From contig NZ_LN868536.1 of the NCBI RefSeq assembly GCF_001261775.1, positions 650,156 through 714,155 on the forward strand: 64,000 bases of DNA. Reading direction: 5' to 3'. A program made the translations under genes and the position numbers. Within the stretch, counting starts at the first letter, position 1. Each line of letters begins with the position of its first letter. This DNA comes from Anaeromassilibacillus senegalensis. Its GTDB lineage: Bacteria > Bacillota > Clostridia > Oscillospirales > Acutalibacteraceae. Shown in pieces: positions 6,615 to 16,253 of this stretch. Under the pieces are notes generated by a model, which was not told where the DNA came from, ran no database searches, and was given only the letters and a program-made list of their open reading frames with translations.

Positions 6615-9187
6615 ACATTTTTCATAAAGTGACCCTGCAAAGCATGAAGAGAAACCGGACCCGGACCATTGTTACAATCATCGGAGTGGTTTTATCCGCA
6701 GCGATGATCACAGCTGTCGCTACCTTTGGTACTTCTTTGCTGAACTTTCTGGTGAACGGTTCCATTGCAAAATATGGCGGCTGGCATGTGGCCTTTTTGG
6801 ATGTGGATGCCTCTGTCGTTCAGGAACAAATACAAGACGATGCGGTTGCGGGCGCCGCGTCGTTTGAGAATATCGGCTACGCTATGCTTGACGGCGGAAA
6901 AAGTCCCGAAAAGCCCTATCTTTTTCTCGCCGGGTTCAACGACAAAACGTTTGATACGTTGCCCGTAACCCTGATCTCCGGCAGATTGCCAGCCAACAGT
7001 GAAGAAGTTCTGGTCCCTTCCCATTTGGCAATCAAAAGCGGCGTTCGATTCAAAGTAGGGGATCCACTTTCTCTTGCAGTGGGAAACCGCATGGACGAAA
7101 ATAAGACGCTCAATCAACATGACCCTTACCGCTCCGGGGAAGAATCGCTTGTGCCGGAAGAGGAGAAAACCTATACGGTTGTAGGGATCTGTGAAAGGCC
7201 TGGTTTCGAGGAGCACTCCGCGCCGGGATATACCTTAATTACCAGAGCAGATGCAGGAAAACAGACGGACAGCTTCAGCCTGTTTGTCACACTGCATAAC
7301 CCGCGTCAGGTAAAGACTTACGCAAATGGGATTGCCGAAGCGGGGACGTATATCCTGAATAACAATGTGCTGCGCTTCATGGGGATTTCGGACGATCAGC
7401 TGTTTAACACGTTTTTGTATGTGGTTGGCGGCATCCTGGTCGCCATCATCATGATCGGTTCGGTCTTTCTGATTTATAATTCGTTTAACATTTCAATGAA
7501 TGAACGTATGCGTCAGTTTGGCATCCTCTCATCGGTGGGCGCCACAGCAAAACAACTGCGGAATTCGGTGCTTTTTGAGGGGCTTTGCATCGGTGCGGTG
7601 GGCATTCCCATTGGCGTGCTGGTTGGAATAGGCAGTACCGGGCTTGTCATCCCGCTTGTTGCCGGAAATTTTGGCAACATTGTTCCCACCGCCGTGCCTT
7701 TAACTTTATCGGTATTTCCTCCGGCGATTGTTGCAGCTGCGGTGGTCAGCTTAGTGACCATCTTGATTTCAGCCTATATTCCAGCCAGAAAAGCCGCAAA
7801 AACGCCTGTAATGGAGTGTATTCGCCAGACCAATGAAATCAAAGTTGAGCCAAAAGCGGTAAAGACGTCCAAGCTTGCGCAGCGCATCTATGGCCTAGAA
7901 GGGGTTCTTGCGCTAAAGAATTTTAAAAGAAATAAAAAACGCTACCGCAGCATCGTATTGTCCCTTACACTAAGTGTTGTGCTGTTTGTTTCAGGAAGCG
8001 CCTTTGGAACAACGTTAGAACGGCTTTCAGAGAGAATGATTATGGATATCGACTACGACCTTCTTTTTTATGCAGAAGATATGGACGTCAGCGAAGCGCT
8101 GCCGCTCTACGACAGGCTAAAAACCGCAGGAGGGATTTATGAGAGCACGTACCAGGCGGTTTTAGCATATTCCTGCACGGTGAGTGCGGACGATCTTTCA
8201 GATCGCTACCGGGAATATGCGGGATATGATGTGCCGGGTGAAACCGTTCCGCTGTCCATCGATCTTCAGTTTATTGAAGACAGCGCATATCTGCGCTTTC
8301 TCAAGGAGTTAAACTTGCCTGCGGAGGAATATACCGGACAAAATGCGAAGCTGCCTGCCGTTGCCAAAAAGCGGATAACCGGGATGGACGGGCCGAGCGA
8401 AGTGTTCGACCTGTTCGCGCAGCGTTCCGGGACCTTCCATATCGCTCCCCAAACAGGTGGCGGAGCAATGACGGAACAGGGGCAAAGCGTCAGTTTTACC
8501 TTTGTGGACACGTATCCGATCGATCCGCCCCCGAAGGAAACACTCAAATCTGAGAAGGATCCACTCATTTTTATGGTGGTGGCGCCCTATTCACTGATAG
8601 ATCGTTTTCAAACGCCAGACGTCCATACGACAATCGGCCTGTCCTTCCGGTCGAAAACCCCTTCGCAATCGGAGACGGAAATGGAAGCGATCATTCAGGA
8701 TGAGGGGAGTACGTCCGCATATACCATCTACAATGTACATGCAACGTTGGAGCAAAACCGCAGCATAACCTTTGTGATCGATGTGTTTACCTATATCTTT
8801 GTCATTATGATTTCATTGATTGCGGTTGCCAATGTGTTTAACACAATTTCTACGAATATCAAGCTGCGCAGGCGGGAATTTGCCATGCTTCGCTCTGTGG
8901 GAATGTCCGACCGCTCGTTCAATAAAATGATGAATTTTGAGTGCGCCTTCTATGGGATGAGGACGCTGCTATTTGGACTTCCTATCGCGGGAATCTTTTC
9001 ATGGTTGATTTACAAAGTAATTGTAAGTGTTGAACAACTTGACGACTTTACCTATCTATTCCCGTGGGGCAGTATGGCAATCAGTGTATTCAGTGTGCTT
9101 TTTATCGTATTTATTACCATGTTGTATGCCATTCATAAAATCAAAAAGGAAAATATTATTGACGCGCTTCGGGACGATATGACCTGA
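6611..9187 (+). CDS. FtsX-family ABC transporter permease
   Basis: An 858-residue permease with two FtsX units. A first helix (about 17-37) is followed by a large extracytoplasmic domain. Helices near 265-290, 320-345 and 360-390 come next, then another helix near 450, a second extracytoplasmic region, and three C-terminal helices (about 725-750, 775-800, 820-845). Typical FtsX cytoplasmic turns are visible: RMRQFGILSSVGATAKQ and RRREFAMLRSVGMSD. It is longer than BceB (about 650 residues) and closer to two-FtsX-domain exporters. With the ATPase and two-component system it likely forms a peptide-antibiotic sensing and export module. The start has a GGAGGTG site and overlaps the stump by 4 bp. 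Confidence 0.88.
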   Translation: MNIFHKVTLQSMKRNRTRTIVTIIGVVLSAAMITAVATFGTSLLNFLVNGSIAKYGGWHVAFLDVDASVVQEQIQDDAVAGAASFENIGYAMLDGGKSPEKPYLFLAGFNDKTFDTLPVTLISGRLPANSEEVLVPSHLAIKSGVRFKVGDPLSLAVGNRMDENKTLNQHDPYRSGEESLVPEEEKTYTVVGICERPGFEEHSAPGYTLITRADAGKQTDSFSLFVTLHNPRQVKTYANGIAEAGTYILNNNVLRFMGISDDQLFNTFLYVVGGILVAIIMIGSVFLIYNSFNISMNERMRQFGILSSVGATAKQLRNSVLFEGLCIGAVGIPIGVLVGIGSTGLVIPLVAGNFGNIVPTAVPLTLSVFPPAIVAAAVVSLVTILISAYIPARKAAKTPVMECIRQTNEIKVEPKAVKTSKLAQRIYGLEGVLALKNFKRNKKRYRSIVLSLTLSVVLFVSGSAFGTTLERLSERMIMDIDYDLLFYAEDMDVSEALPLYDRLKTAGGIYESTYQAVLAYSCTVSADDLSDRYREYAGYDVPGETVPLSIDLQFIEDSAYLRFLKELNLPAEEYTGQNAKLPAVAKKRITGMDGPSEVFDLFAQRSGTFHIAPQTGGGAMTEQGQSVSFTFVDTYPIDPPPKETLKSEKDPLIFMVVAPYSLIDRFQTPDVHTTIGLSFRSKTPSQSETEMEAIIQDEGSTSAYTIYNVHATLEQNRSITFVIDVFTYIFVIMISLIAVANVFNTISTNIKLRRREFAMLRSVGMSDRSFNKMMNFECAFYGMRTLLFGLPIAGIFSWLIYKVIVSVEQLDDFTYLFPWGSMAISVFSVLFIVFITMLYAIHKIKKENIIDALRDDMT

Positions 9188-9273
9188 CGTAAAGTGGATT
9201 TTTCAAAAGAATTTTTATTGCAGAGGCCTATATTATCCTGGACGTTTTGCGGAAAATTTTGGCAGTATACGCG

Positions 9274-9312
9274 CAATTCCCCTCCCTCGCCAAAGGCGAG
9301 GGAGGGGAATTG
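9274..9312. repeat. 18-bp perfect hairpin between convergent genes
   Basis: An 18-bp arm (9274-9291, containing CCCCTCCCTCGCC) is perfectly repeated in inverse at 9295-9312 with an AAA loop. No T run follows directly on either strand; a TTTTTT tract begins 12 bp after the right arm. It may serve as a terminator for the permease and DHHW genes or be a dispersed palindromic repeat. The surrounding gap 9188-9369 holds nothing else I recognise. Confidence 0.7.
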
Positions 9313-9369
9313 TCTGTTAAGCCTTTTTTGTATATACCGCCAATTACGATCCAGTCCCTGCTACTCAGC

Positions 9370-10755
9370 TTATCCAATTAAGCTGTCCATTTTGCCGACC
9401 AGAGAAGCGTTTCTGGTGGCGGAAACGTTATTCAGGAACAGGACGTTTTGAATGCCCTGCGCTTTCACAAAGTCCGGAATACTTCCTTTCCAATAGCGGT
9501 AATCGATGACATGAACCGTCTGATACTGCGACGCAAGGAACGGAACGAATGCGTTTCCGTAGGATTCCTTGATGATCAGGCAGGAGGACCCGTCTGTGAG
9601 ATCCGCATTTTTAATAATCGTATAGGGATTGTCTCCGCCGATAAAGGTGCTGTATTTGGAAGAGGCGGCCCAGCTGGAAACATCGGAAATCAACGGCCAA
9701 TCGTACTCGGTTCCCTTTTTATCCGTAAAGGTCATGGAAATATCCCCCGGAGGGACGTAGGCTGTTACGGTATCCGGATTTTTGGTGAGTGCCGGATTCT
9801 TTTTGGTATCCGAGTAAAAAGCGCCTAAGAAACCGGGGAAATCCTTCGCTTCGTATTGGGAAAGCTCCAGCGGCGTAAAACCGGTCTGCTTGGCAAATTC
9901 GCTGTATGCATAGTAGGCGCCCAGGGCGGTCCAATGGTGGTCGGTCCGGTAATAGATATACTCATCCGCGTGCGCCTTTAAAATATCATACACGTTGACG
10001 CTGTGTACCTGCGGAGAAAGAGAGCCATACATATACTGAATGGCGTCCTTTTGGGAAGAGGTGTTGAGCCCCTGGCGGAAGCTTTCAGGCAATATAATGT
10101 CCATGCTGGTGGGAACGACCATGTCATAAACTTTGGCTGTACCGTCCAGTTTCTGTGCGGCCCGGTTGAGCAGGCCGATGTATTGATCGGCGGTTTCACG
10201 GTTGAAATTGTAATATTCATAGCCGCTGTCTCCCACAATCAATACCGCGCCCAGGCTCTGCGTCACCTCGCCGGTCACGTCAATCTCCGGTGCAGGAGGC
10301 GGCGTTTCAGAGGAACCGGAGGAAGACGGTTCTGATTCGGCGGGCGGTTCGCTGGAAGGCGTCTCAGAAACGGAGCTTTCCGGCGCAGAGGGCGGATTGG
10401 CAGGTGCGGACGGAATAACGTCTCCCTCTTCGACGTTGCCGCTGACCTGCACAGGCTGGATGCCATAAAGCTGCTTGATATAACTGTTCGCGGTAATAAA
10501 GGTATCCCGGAAGGGGAATGTATCGGAAAACCACAGGTCGATGTTGCTGAAATAACTGCCGTCAAACAGGGATTGAACGCTGAATGCCGGGAACTGCGTC
10601 AGATCGCGTTTTTCAAAGTCGGAATAGGAGGGGCGGAGCGGCAAAATAAAGGAAGTGACAAAGAACACGGCCAGCGTCAGCAGAAAAGCGATGATGCGTT
10701 CCGCCTGAAAGTTTTTTTGCCGTTTCCGGCGCATGATTTTTGGTTGATGTTTCAT
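9370..10755 (-). CDS. DHHW-family protein, AlgX/AlgJ-like acetylation partner
   Basis: A 461-residue membrane-anchored protein. One transmembrane helix (about 19-40) follows a basic N-terminus. A Ser/Pro/Glu-rich low-complexity linker (114-157) precedes a C-terminal SGNH-like domain. That domain shows VGDSG near 174-178 and the diagnostic TDHHWT at 271-276. DHHW proteins are found with MBOAT acyltransferases and are thought to transfer the acyl group to an extracellular polymer, as AlgJ/AlgX do for alginate. Its MBOAT partner lies 14 bp upstream in the same operon. The ATG at 10755 has an AGAGAGG site. The polymer modified here is unknown; the glycan genes at 46.8-51.8 kb are candidates. Confidence 0.85.
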   Translation of the reverse strand: MKHQPKIMRRKRQKNFQAERIIAFLLTLAVFFVTSFILPLRPSYSDFEKRDLTQFPAFSVQSLFDGSYFSNIDLWFSDTFPFRDTFITANSYIKQLYGIQPVQVSGNVEEGDVIPSAPANPPSAPESSVSETPSSEPPAESEPSSSGSSETPPPAPEIDVTGEVTQSLGAVLIVGDSGYEYYNFNRETADQYIGLLNRAAQKLDGTAKVYDMVVPTSMDIILPESFRQGLNTSSQKDAIQYMYGSLSPQVHSVNVYDILKAHADEYIYYRTDHHWTALGAYYAYSEFAKQTGFTPLELSQYEAKDFPGFLGAFYSDTKKNPALTKNPDTVTAYVPPGDISMTFTDKKGTEYDWPLISDVSSWAASSKYSTFIGGDNPYTIIKNADLTDGSSCLIIKESYGNAFVPFLASQYQTVHVIDYRYWKGSIPDFVKAQGIQNVLFLNNVSATRNASLVGKMDSLIG

Positions 10756-10769
10756 GGATAGCCTCTCTT

Positions 10770-12227
10770 TTAAAACTGAAAATACAGGAACGGATTGTAG
10801 CTGTTGCCCACCAGTGCGGCGGTGGAAAGCAACAGCAGAACCGGCGGTACAAAAATCTGCACAAAGTTATATGTCCTGGCAGTGGGAAGACGGCTGGATA
10901 AATGTTCCCCCAGATATTTCACCGCAGGGGTGGAAGCGATGAGCGCGGCGACCAGGAAGAACAGATAGTTCAGGAAAATGGTACCGGATTCAAAGTTGGA
11001 CAGAGGATTTCCGTTCATTCCAAACATTCCGCCGAGAACGGTAAAGAACAGAACCGGCTGTTTAAAGCGGAAAATCGCCCAGCCGAAAAACACAACGACC
11101 AACAGATAAATATGGGAAAAAACCGCCGGGATGCGGTCCAGGAATTTTTGCAGAAAAAGCCTCTCAATGGCGATGAAGACGAAGAAATACAGTCCCCACA
11201 GCACAAAGTTCCAACTTGCCCCATGCCAAAGCCCGGTCAGGAACCAGACAATGAACAGGTTGGCAATCGTACGGGGAACGCCCTGCCGGTTGCCGCCCAA
11301 CGGAATATACACGTAGTCCCGGAAAAAAGAGCCGAGGGAAATGTGCCAGCGCCGCCAGAATTCGGACACGGAACGGGATAAGTAGGGGTAGTCAAAGTTT
11401 TCTTTGTAGTGAAAGCCGATCATCAGTCCCATACCGATCGCCATATCGGAATAAGCGGAAAAATCCAGATAAATTTGCAGCATGAAGGCGAGTACGCCCA
11501 GCCACAGAGAAAGGACGGGACGCGCCTGCAAGACAGCGGCGTTCTGTGCCAGAGAAGCCGCACTGGAAGCTGCCGCGTCAGAGAGCAGCAGGGTGTCGGC
11601 CAGGAAGCCGCAGGTATTGGCCAGCAGCGCCTTCTTGGCGAGGCCGGTACAGAAGCGGCTGACGCCCCGGTTGATTTCCTCCCGGCTTGCGGAGCGGTTC
11701 AATATCTCCCGGTTGACGTCCTGATACCGTACGATTGGGCCCGCGATACATTGGTGGAACAGACTGACGTACATCAGCAGGAGCCAGAATTTGTCCTGTG
11801 CGTCCACCTCGCCGCGGTAAACGTCCACCACATAGGAAATCAACTGGAAGGTGTAGAAGGAAATGCCGATGGGCAGGGCAATCTGTGGAATCGTCGGGGG
11901 AAATCCAGTGAGCTGGTGCAGCATATCCGCAAAAAATCCCGTATACTTAAAAGTGCCCAGCAGACCAAGACTGACCACCAGCGCGCCGATCAGCGCCAGT
12001 TTTGCCGCGGGCCGGCCGCGGTTTCGCTGAATGGCCAGAGAAAACAGCCAGTCGGCAAACGCCATGCCGACGAGCAGCAGTACATAAACCGGTTCTCCCC
12101 AGGCGTAGAAGAACAGGGAAAAAATCAGCATGACAATGTTTTTAGCCCGGGTGGATTTTACCAGCGTGTAGCAAAGCAGATTGAGCGGCAGGAACACAAA
12201 CAGAAAGAACAAATTGGAAAAGACCAT
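10770..12227 (-). CDS. MBOAT-family O-acyltransferase (AlgI/DltB-like)
   Basis: A 485-residue polytopic membrane protein with about ten hydrophobic segments. The MBOAT core is present: SEFWRRWHISLGSFFRDYVY, the YIPLGGNRQG turn, and the active-site His in GLWHGASWNF. Such proteins move an acyl group, usually acetyl, from a cytosolic donor across the membrane to a partner that loads it on a polysaccharide. The adjacent DHHW protein fits that partner. I prefer ATG 12227 (MVFSNLFFLF), with a GAGG site 9 bp upstream, over an ATG five codons earlier that lacks one. It is the first gene of a two-gene leftward operon. Confidence 0.88.
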   Translation of the reverse strand: MVFSNLFFLFVFLPLNLLCYTLVKSTRAKNIVMLIFSLFFYAWGEPVYVLLLVGMAFADWLFSLAIQRNRGRPAAKLALIGALVVSLGLLGTFKYTGFFADMLHQLTGFPPTIPQIALPIGISFYTFQLISYVVDVYRGEVDAQDKFWLLLMYVSLFHQCIAGPIVRYQDVNREILNRSASREEINRGVSRFCTGLAKKALLANTCGFLADTLLLSDAAASSAASLAQNAAVLQARPVLSLWLGVLAFMLQIYLDFSAYSDMAIGMGLMIGFHYKENFDYPYLSRSVSEFWRRWHISLGSFFRDYVYIPLGGNRQGVPRTIANLFIVWFLTGLWHGASWNFVLWGLYFFVFIAIERLFLQKFLDRIPAVFSHIYLLVVVFFGWAIFRFKQPVLFFTVLGGMFGMNGNPLSNFESGTIFLNYLFFLVAALIASTPAVKYLGEHLSSRLPTARTYNFVQIFVPPVLLLLSTAALVGNSYNPFLYFQF

Positions 12228-12421
12228 GTACGCAAACCTCAACTTATTATGAAATGGAATCTATGGATAACACAAGAATAGACGCCTGAAACTTGCAAAA
12301 AGACGGACGCTCCGAGTGAAAAATACAAATATTTTCCGAAACCAGGATGCAATGGAGTCCGTTTGTTATTCTATCATACTTTTGACCAATTAGAACACTG
12401 CGAACACACATTTATCAAATA
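12228..12421. other. Intergenic leader region of the MBOAT operon
   Basis: No gene is seen. The stretch is AT-rich toward 12360-12420 and should hold the leftward MBOAT promoter. The best minus-strand -10 (TAGAAT near 12370-12380) lacks a convincing -35, so I do not place the promoter. Confidence 0.4.
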
Positions 12422-12465
12422 AAAATGGAACGATGCCGCACGCTCTTGCAGCTTCGTTCCATTTT
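12422..12465 (-). terminator. Terminator after the HAD gene
   Basis: AAAATGGAACGA (12422-12433) and TCGTTCCATTTT (12454-12465) form a 12-bp stem. On the minus strand it is followed by a T-rich run, and it lies 3 bp beyond the HAD stop codon. Confidence 0.75.
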
Positions 12466-12468
12466 GTT

Positions 12469-13080
12469 TTATTTAAAGGCAACGCCTGCTTCCAAAAGCG
12501 CGGCGGTCAGGCGTTCCGTGTCCATTTGATAACAGTAACCAGACATCCCGCATTGCTGCGCCGCCTGAACGTTCTCCAGCCTGTCGTCTATAAAATAACA
12601 TTCCTCAGGCCGTAGATGATAGCGGCTGCACAGTAGCTGGTAAATGGCAGGCGAGGGCTTGACGATCTTTTCGTCCGCCGAAACGATACAGCCGTCCAAC
12701 AGCGAAAAAATGGGAATCCGCTTTTCATACAGGTGAAAGCTGTAAGCTGCATTGGAGAGGATGTAGATGGCATACCCGGCATGCTTCAGCCTGCGGGCCA
12801 GCTCATTCATCCCCTGAATCGGTTCTATAAAGTCAAACCAGTGCAGGAACAGCTCTTTTGCGGCGGAATGCATGGCCTTCGGCAGCCGTGTGCACACGCT
12901 TGCGATGGCATCTTCCGGTTCCATGATTCCTTCGTCCAGCTTTAACCATTCAGGGCCTGAAAAAAGTTCCCTGTAAACCAGCTGTACCTCCGATTCGTCT
13001 GAAAAAAACTGTTTTGCGTAGGACAGCGGCTGGTAGTCAATCAAAACATTTCCCATATCAAAAACGATATTGCGTATCAT
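12469..13080 (-). CDS. HAD-superfamily phosphatase (IA variant, YihX-like)
   Basis: A 203-residue HAD hydrolase. Motif I is FDMGNVLIDY with nucleophile Asp8 and Asn at the usual second-Asp position, a signature shared with YihX-like phosphatases. Motif II is YILSNA, motif III includes KPSPAIYQ and motif IV is CYFIDDRLENV. The cap is the small helical type. It probably removes phosphate from a sugar phosphate or similar metabolite; I cannot tell which. The ATG has an AAAGGAG site. It lies downstream of, and in the same direction as, the DtxR-type regulator, 72 bp away. Confidence 0.85.
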   Translation of the reverse strand: MIRNIVFDMGNVLIDYQPLSYAKQFFSDESEVQLVYRELFSGPEWLKLDEGIMEPEDAIASVCTRLPKAMHSAAKELFLHWFDFIEPIQGMNELARRLKHAGYAIYILSNAAYSFHLYEKRIPIFSLLDGCIVSADEKIVKPSPAIYQLLCSRYHLRPEECYFIDDRLENVQAAQQCGMSGYCYQMDTERLTAALLEAGVAFK

Positions 13081-13152
13081 GAAGATTCTCCTTTCACATT
13101 GCGGATTGTCTCCATTATACCGTTCCTCTTCGGAAAAAGAAAGGGAAAATCT

Positions 13153-13581
13153 CTATTTACCGGCTTCCAACTGCTCCACCAGAACAGCGATGTTCCGTAT
13201 GGTGCGTTCGTCAATAAAATGCTCGATGCGCTCCACCTGTTCCAGTTCGCTTTCTGTATGGTTCAGCAGGCATAAAAAGCGGTTGAGCAGGCTGTGGCGG
13301 TACAGCAGATATTTGCCGAGCGCCAGACCCGTTTCTGTGGGGCTGATGCAGCCGTATTTTTCCGCGTCTACAAGACCGAGCTCTTTTAAATGGTCCGACA
13401 TTTTGGAGGCAGAGGAGGGCTTTACATTTAAATGCTGCGCCAATAAATGGACGCGGGTGTACCCCTCGTCCTCGCACAGGCGGCAGATCATTTCCAGGTA
13501 ATCCTCCATGGCGGCGGTCAGCTGGTTCTGTGCTGCCAGCTCGTAGCCCTTTTGCGTGTGAAAATCCGAAAAACTGCTCAT
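13153..13581 (-). CDS. DtxR/MntR-family metal-dependent repressor
   Basis: A 142-residue regulator. The N-terminal winged helix (YLEMICRLCEDEGYTRVHLL, then AQHLNVKPSSASKMSDHLKE) binds DNA. The following helices carry likely metal ligands, including the RHSLLNRFL segment, a Glu/His pair in ERIEHFIDE and upstream acidic residues. Its length without an SH3 domain fits MntR-type members, which sense Mn2+ or Fe2+. It is divergent from feoA-feoB, so it is the obvious regulator of that iron uptake operon, and perhaps of the second feo set at 39 kb. I chose ATG 13581 because a GGGAGG site sits 8 bp upstream; an ATG eight codons earlier lacks one. Confidence 0.88.
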   Translation of the reverse strand: MSSFSDFHTQKGYELAAQNQLTAAMEDYLEMICRLCEDEGYTRVHLLAQHLNVKPSSASKMSDHLKELGLVDAEKYGCISPTETGLALGKYLLYRHSLLNRFLCLLNHTESELEQVERIEHFIDERTIRNIAVLVEQLEAGK

Positions 13582-13684
13582 TCTCAGCCCTCCCATGGGG
13601 AACACATCGTCCCATATCGCATATATTAGCAGCAGGAAAGAAAGTTTCCCCGTCCTAAATACTTATTTTGAGGAGATCATTTTT

Positions 13685-13921
13685 ATGAATCAGATATATT
13701 CTCTTACCAGCCTGAAAGAAGGGGAGCGCGCACGCGTATCCACCTTGCTGTCCAACGGAAGCATGCGCAGAAGGTTGCAGGATATCGGCCTGATCGAAGG
13801 AACCGAAGTGGAATGCGTACAGAAGAGCCCGGCGGGAGATCCGGTGGCTTACATGATCCGCGGCGCACTGATTGCTCTGCGCTCCGAAGATTCTGCCAAC
13901 GTTCTTGTCGCCTGCCGCTAA
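13685..13921 (+). CDS. feoA: FeoA-family ferrous iron transport protein
   Basis: A 78-residue SH3-like protein. The family pattern is clear: SLKEGERARVSTLL, then RRRLQDIGLIEGTEVECV, then GDPVAYMIRGALIALR. FeoA binds FeoB in the cytosol and modulates Fe2+ uptake. The ATG has a GAGGAG site 10 bp upstream. feoB follows 84 bp downstream in the same direction. The divergent DtxR-type gene suggests metal control, but I found no clear operator in the 103-bp gap. Confidence 0.9.
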   Translation: MNQIYSLTSLKEGERARVSTLLSNGSMRRRLQDIGLIEGTEVECVQKSPAGDPVAYMIRGALIALRSEDSANVLVACR

Positions 13922-14005
13922 ACCGTCGTTGATATTTGTTTTTACAGCCGGGAGGCGGGGCGCAATGCGTTTCGCTTCCCATATTTTTAGATAGAGGTGA
14001 TTCAT

Positions 14006-16153
14006 TTGGGATTGACCAGCGGTTCAACAGGAATTAAAGCGGTGGATATGGGATTGGTCGTCAAAAAACAGACCGAGGACGATAAAGTGATTGCCCTTGC
14101 CGGGAACCCAAACGTGGGAAAGAGCACGGTGTTTAATGCATTGACAGGAATGAATCAACATACAGGAAACTGGCCCGGAAAGACCGTCACCAACGCGCAG
14201 GGATATTGTACATACAATGACAGGCATTTTGTCATGGTGGATATCCCCGGCTGCTATTCCCTGATGGCGCATTCCGCGGAGGAGGAGGTTGCACGCGACT
14301 TTGTCTGCTTTGGAAATCCCGACGCGGTAGTTGTGGTGTGCGACGCCACCTGCCTGGAACGCAACATGAATCTTGTGCTGCAAACGGTTGAGATTACGCC
14401 CAACGTCGTGGTGTGCGTCAACCTGATGGATGAGGCGGAACGCAAAGGCATTCGGCTCGATCTGGATCAGGTGGCGCAACGGCTGGGAGTGCCGGTGATT
14501 CCCGCGGCGGCGAGAAGCGGAAAAGGACTGGATGAACTGATGCAGGCGGTCTGTGACCGGTTGGACGAAGAGGAAAAAGGAGAGACCATCCAAATCCGGT
14601 ACATCCGACCCATTGAAGATGCGATTGCCACCCTGCAGCCCGCGGTGGAAACCGTCTGCGGAGAAACCGTCAACGCACGCTGGCTGGCACTCAAGCTGTT
14701 GGACTACGATGCGTCGCTGATTCATGCGTTGAACGAATCGCTTGGCTTTGATGTCACCGGAGACGCGTTGGTCCAGGAAAAGCTGGAGGAAGCAAAGCAA
14801 ATCATGCAAAGCCGAGGCATCTCCCTGGAGGAATTGCGAGACAAGATTGTTTCGTGCATCGTCCTCACCGCGGAGGATATCTGCAACGACGTGGTACATC
14901 ATGAACGCACCAAGCGGGAGATTCGGGATCGGAAGATTGACCGCATCCTGACCAGCAAATGGACCGGGTTTCCCATTATGCTGCTGTTGCTGGGAATCAT
15001 ATTCTGGTTGACCATCACGGGGGCCAACTATCCCTCGCAGCTGCTCTCCGACGGCCTGTTCTGGATTCAGGACCGTTTGATGGATCTGTTTGTTATGATG
15101 GGCGCGCCGGTCTGGCTGCGCAGTATGCTGGTGGAGGGCGTCTACCGTGTGCTGGCGTGGGTGGTGTCTGTTATGCTGCCGCCAATGGCGATTTTCTTCC
15201 CGCTCTTTACCCTGCTGGAAGACCTGGGCTACCTGCCGCGTGTGGCGTTTAATTTGGATAAGTATTTTAAAAAGGCGCGTGCCTGCGGAAAACAGGCGCT
15301 GACTATGTGTATGGGCTTCGGCTGCAATGCAGCAGGGATCGTCGGGTGCCGAATTATAGATTCCCCGCGGGAACGGCTTATCGCCATGATCACCAACAAC
15401 TTTGTTCCCTGCAACGGCAGGTACCCCACATTGATTGCCATCATCACCATGTTTTTTATCGGTACGGCAGGAATGGGCGCTTCCTTCCTCTCCACCCTGA
15501 TCCTGACGGGCGTGATCGTACTAGGCATTGTAATGACGTTCCTGGTGTCCCGGCTGCTGTCGGCAACCATCCTGAAGGGCGTCCCCTCTTCCTTTACCCT
15601 GGAGCTGCCGCCCTACCGCCGTCCGCAAATTGGAAAGGTGATCGTCCGTTCCATCTTTGACCGGACGCTGTTTGTTTTGGGAAGAGCGGCGGCAGTGGCC
15701 GCGCCCGCCGGACTGATCATCTGGGTGATGGCAAATGTATTTGTGGGGGATGCCAGCCTGCTTGCGCATTGCGCCGCGTTTCTGGACCCCTTTGCGCAGC
15801 TGATTGGTTTGGACGGCGTGATCCTGCTGGCCTTTATACTGGGCTTCCCGGCAAATGAAATCGTCGTTCCCATCATCATCATGGCTTACATGGCAACGGG
15901 AAGTCTGACCGACATGAGCGACCTGACGCAGCTGCATACGCTGCTGGTCAACAACGGCTGGACCTGGCTGACCGCCGTTTGCACGATGCTGTTTTCCCTG
16001 ATGCACTGGCCTTGTTCGACGACCTGTATGACCATCAAAAAGGAGACGCAAAGCCTGAAATGGACACTGATCTCCTTCGCGGTTCCCACAGGGATCGGAA
16101 TTATCGTCTGCTTCCTGGTGGCAAGCGCTGCCCGGCTGTTTGGACTCGTGTAA
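14006..16153 (+). CDS. feoB: FeoB ferrous iron transporter, first copy
   Basis: A 715-residue FeoB. The cytosolic GTPase domain has G1 GNPNVGKST, the G2-region Thr in GNWPGKTV, G3 DIPGC and G4 NLMDE. A helical spacer follows, then the membrane domain with Gate motifs (GFGCNAAGI and CNGRYP) and about ten helices. It imports Fe2+ driven by or gated through nucleotide hydrolysis. I chose TTG 14006, which has AGAGGTG 6-7 bp upstream; GTG 13997 overlaps that site and ATG 14048 has none. The extended N-terminus and CSTTCMTIK near the C-terminus distinguish it from the copy at 39.2 kb. A strong terminator follows. Confidence 0.9.
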   Translation: MGLTSGSTGIKAVDMGLVVKKQTEDDKVIALAGNPNVGKSTVFNALTGMNQHTGNWPGKTVTNAQGYCTYNDRHFVMVDIPGCYSLMAHSAEEEVARDFVCFGNPDAVVVVCDATCLERNMNLVLQTVEITPNVVVCVNLMDEAERKGIRLDLDQVAQRLGVPVIPAAARSGKGLDELMQAVCDRLDEEEKGETIQIRYIRPIEDAIATLQPAVETVCGETVNARWLALKLLDYDASLIHALNESLGFDVTGDALVQEKLEEAKQIMQSRGISLEELRDKIVSCIVLTAEDICNDVVHHERTKREIRDRKIDRILTSKWTGFPIMLLLLGIIFWLTITGANYPSQLLSDGLFWIQDRLMDLFVMMGAPVWLRSMLVEGVYRVLAWVVSVMLPPMAIFFPLFTLLEDLGYLPRVAFNLDKYFKKARACGKQALTMCMGFGCNAAGIVGCRIIDSPRERLIAMITNNFVPCNGRYPTLIAIITMFFIGTAGMGASFLSTLILTGVIVLGIVMTFLVSRLLSATILKGVPSSFTLELPPYRRPQIGKVIVRSIFDRTLFVLGRAAAVAAPAGLIIWVMANVFVGDASLLAHCAAFLDPFAQLIGLDGVILLAFILGFPANEIVVPIIIMAYMATGSLTDMSDLTQLHTLLVNNGWTWLTAVCTMLFSLMHWPCSTTCMTIKKETQSLKWTLISFAVPTGIGIIVCFLVASAARLFGLV

Positions 16154-16179
16154 AAGACGGAAATATCGTGCAAAACGAA

Positions 16180-16222
16180 AAAAGCGTTCCTGACCGGCAG
16201 TCTGGCCGTCAGGAACGCTTTT
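16180..16222. terminator. Bidirectional terminator between feoB and the Ter operon
   Basis: AAAAGCGTTCCTGAC (16180-16194) pairs perfectly with GTCAGGAACGCTTTT (16208-16222). A/T runs flank both sides, so it can stop transcripts of both convergent units. Confidence 0.85.
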
Positions 16223-16253
16223 GTATGCTGTTTTTTGTAAATGCGCCCCGTTT

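Noticed and set aside
12228..12421. Riboswitch in the MBOAT leader
   Set aside because: A few complementary words exist, but I could not match any known riboswitch core.
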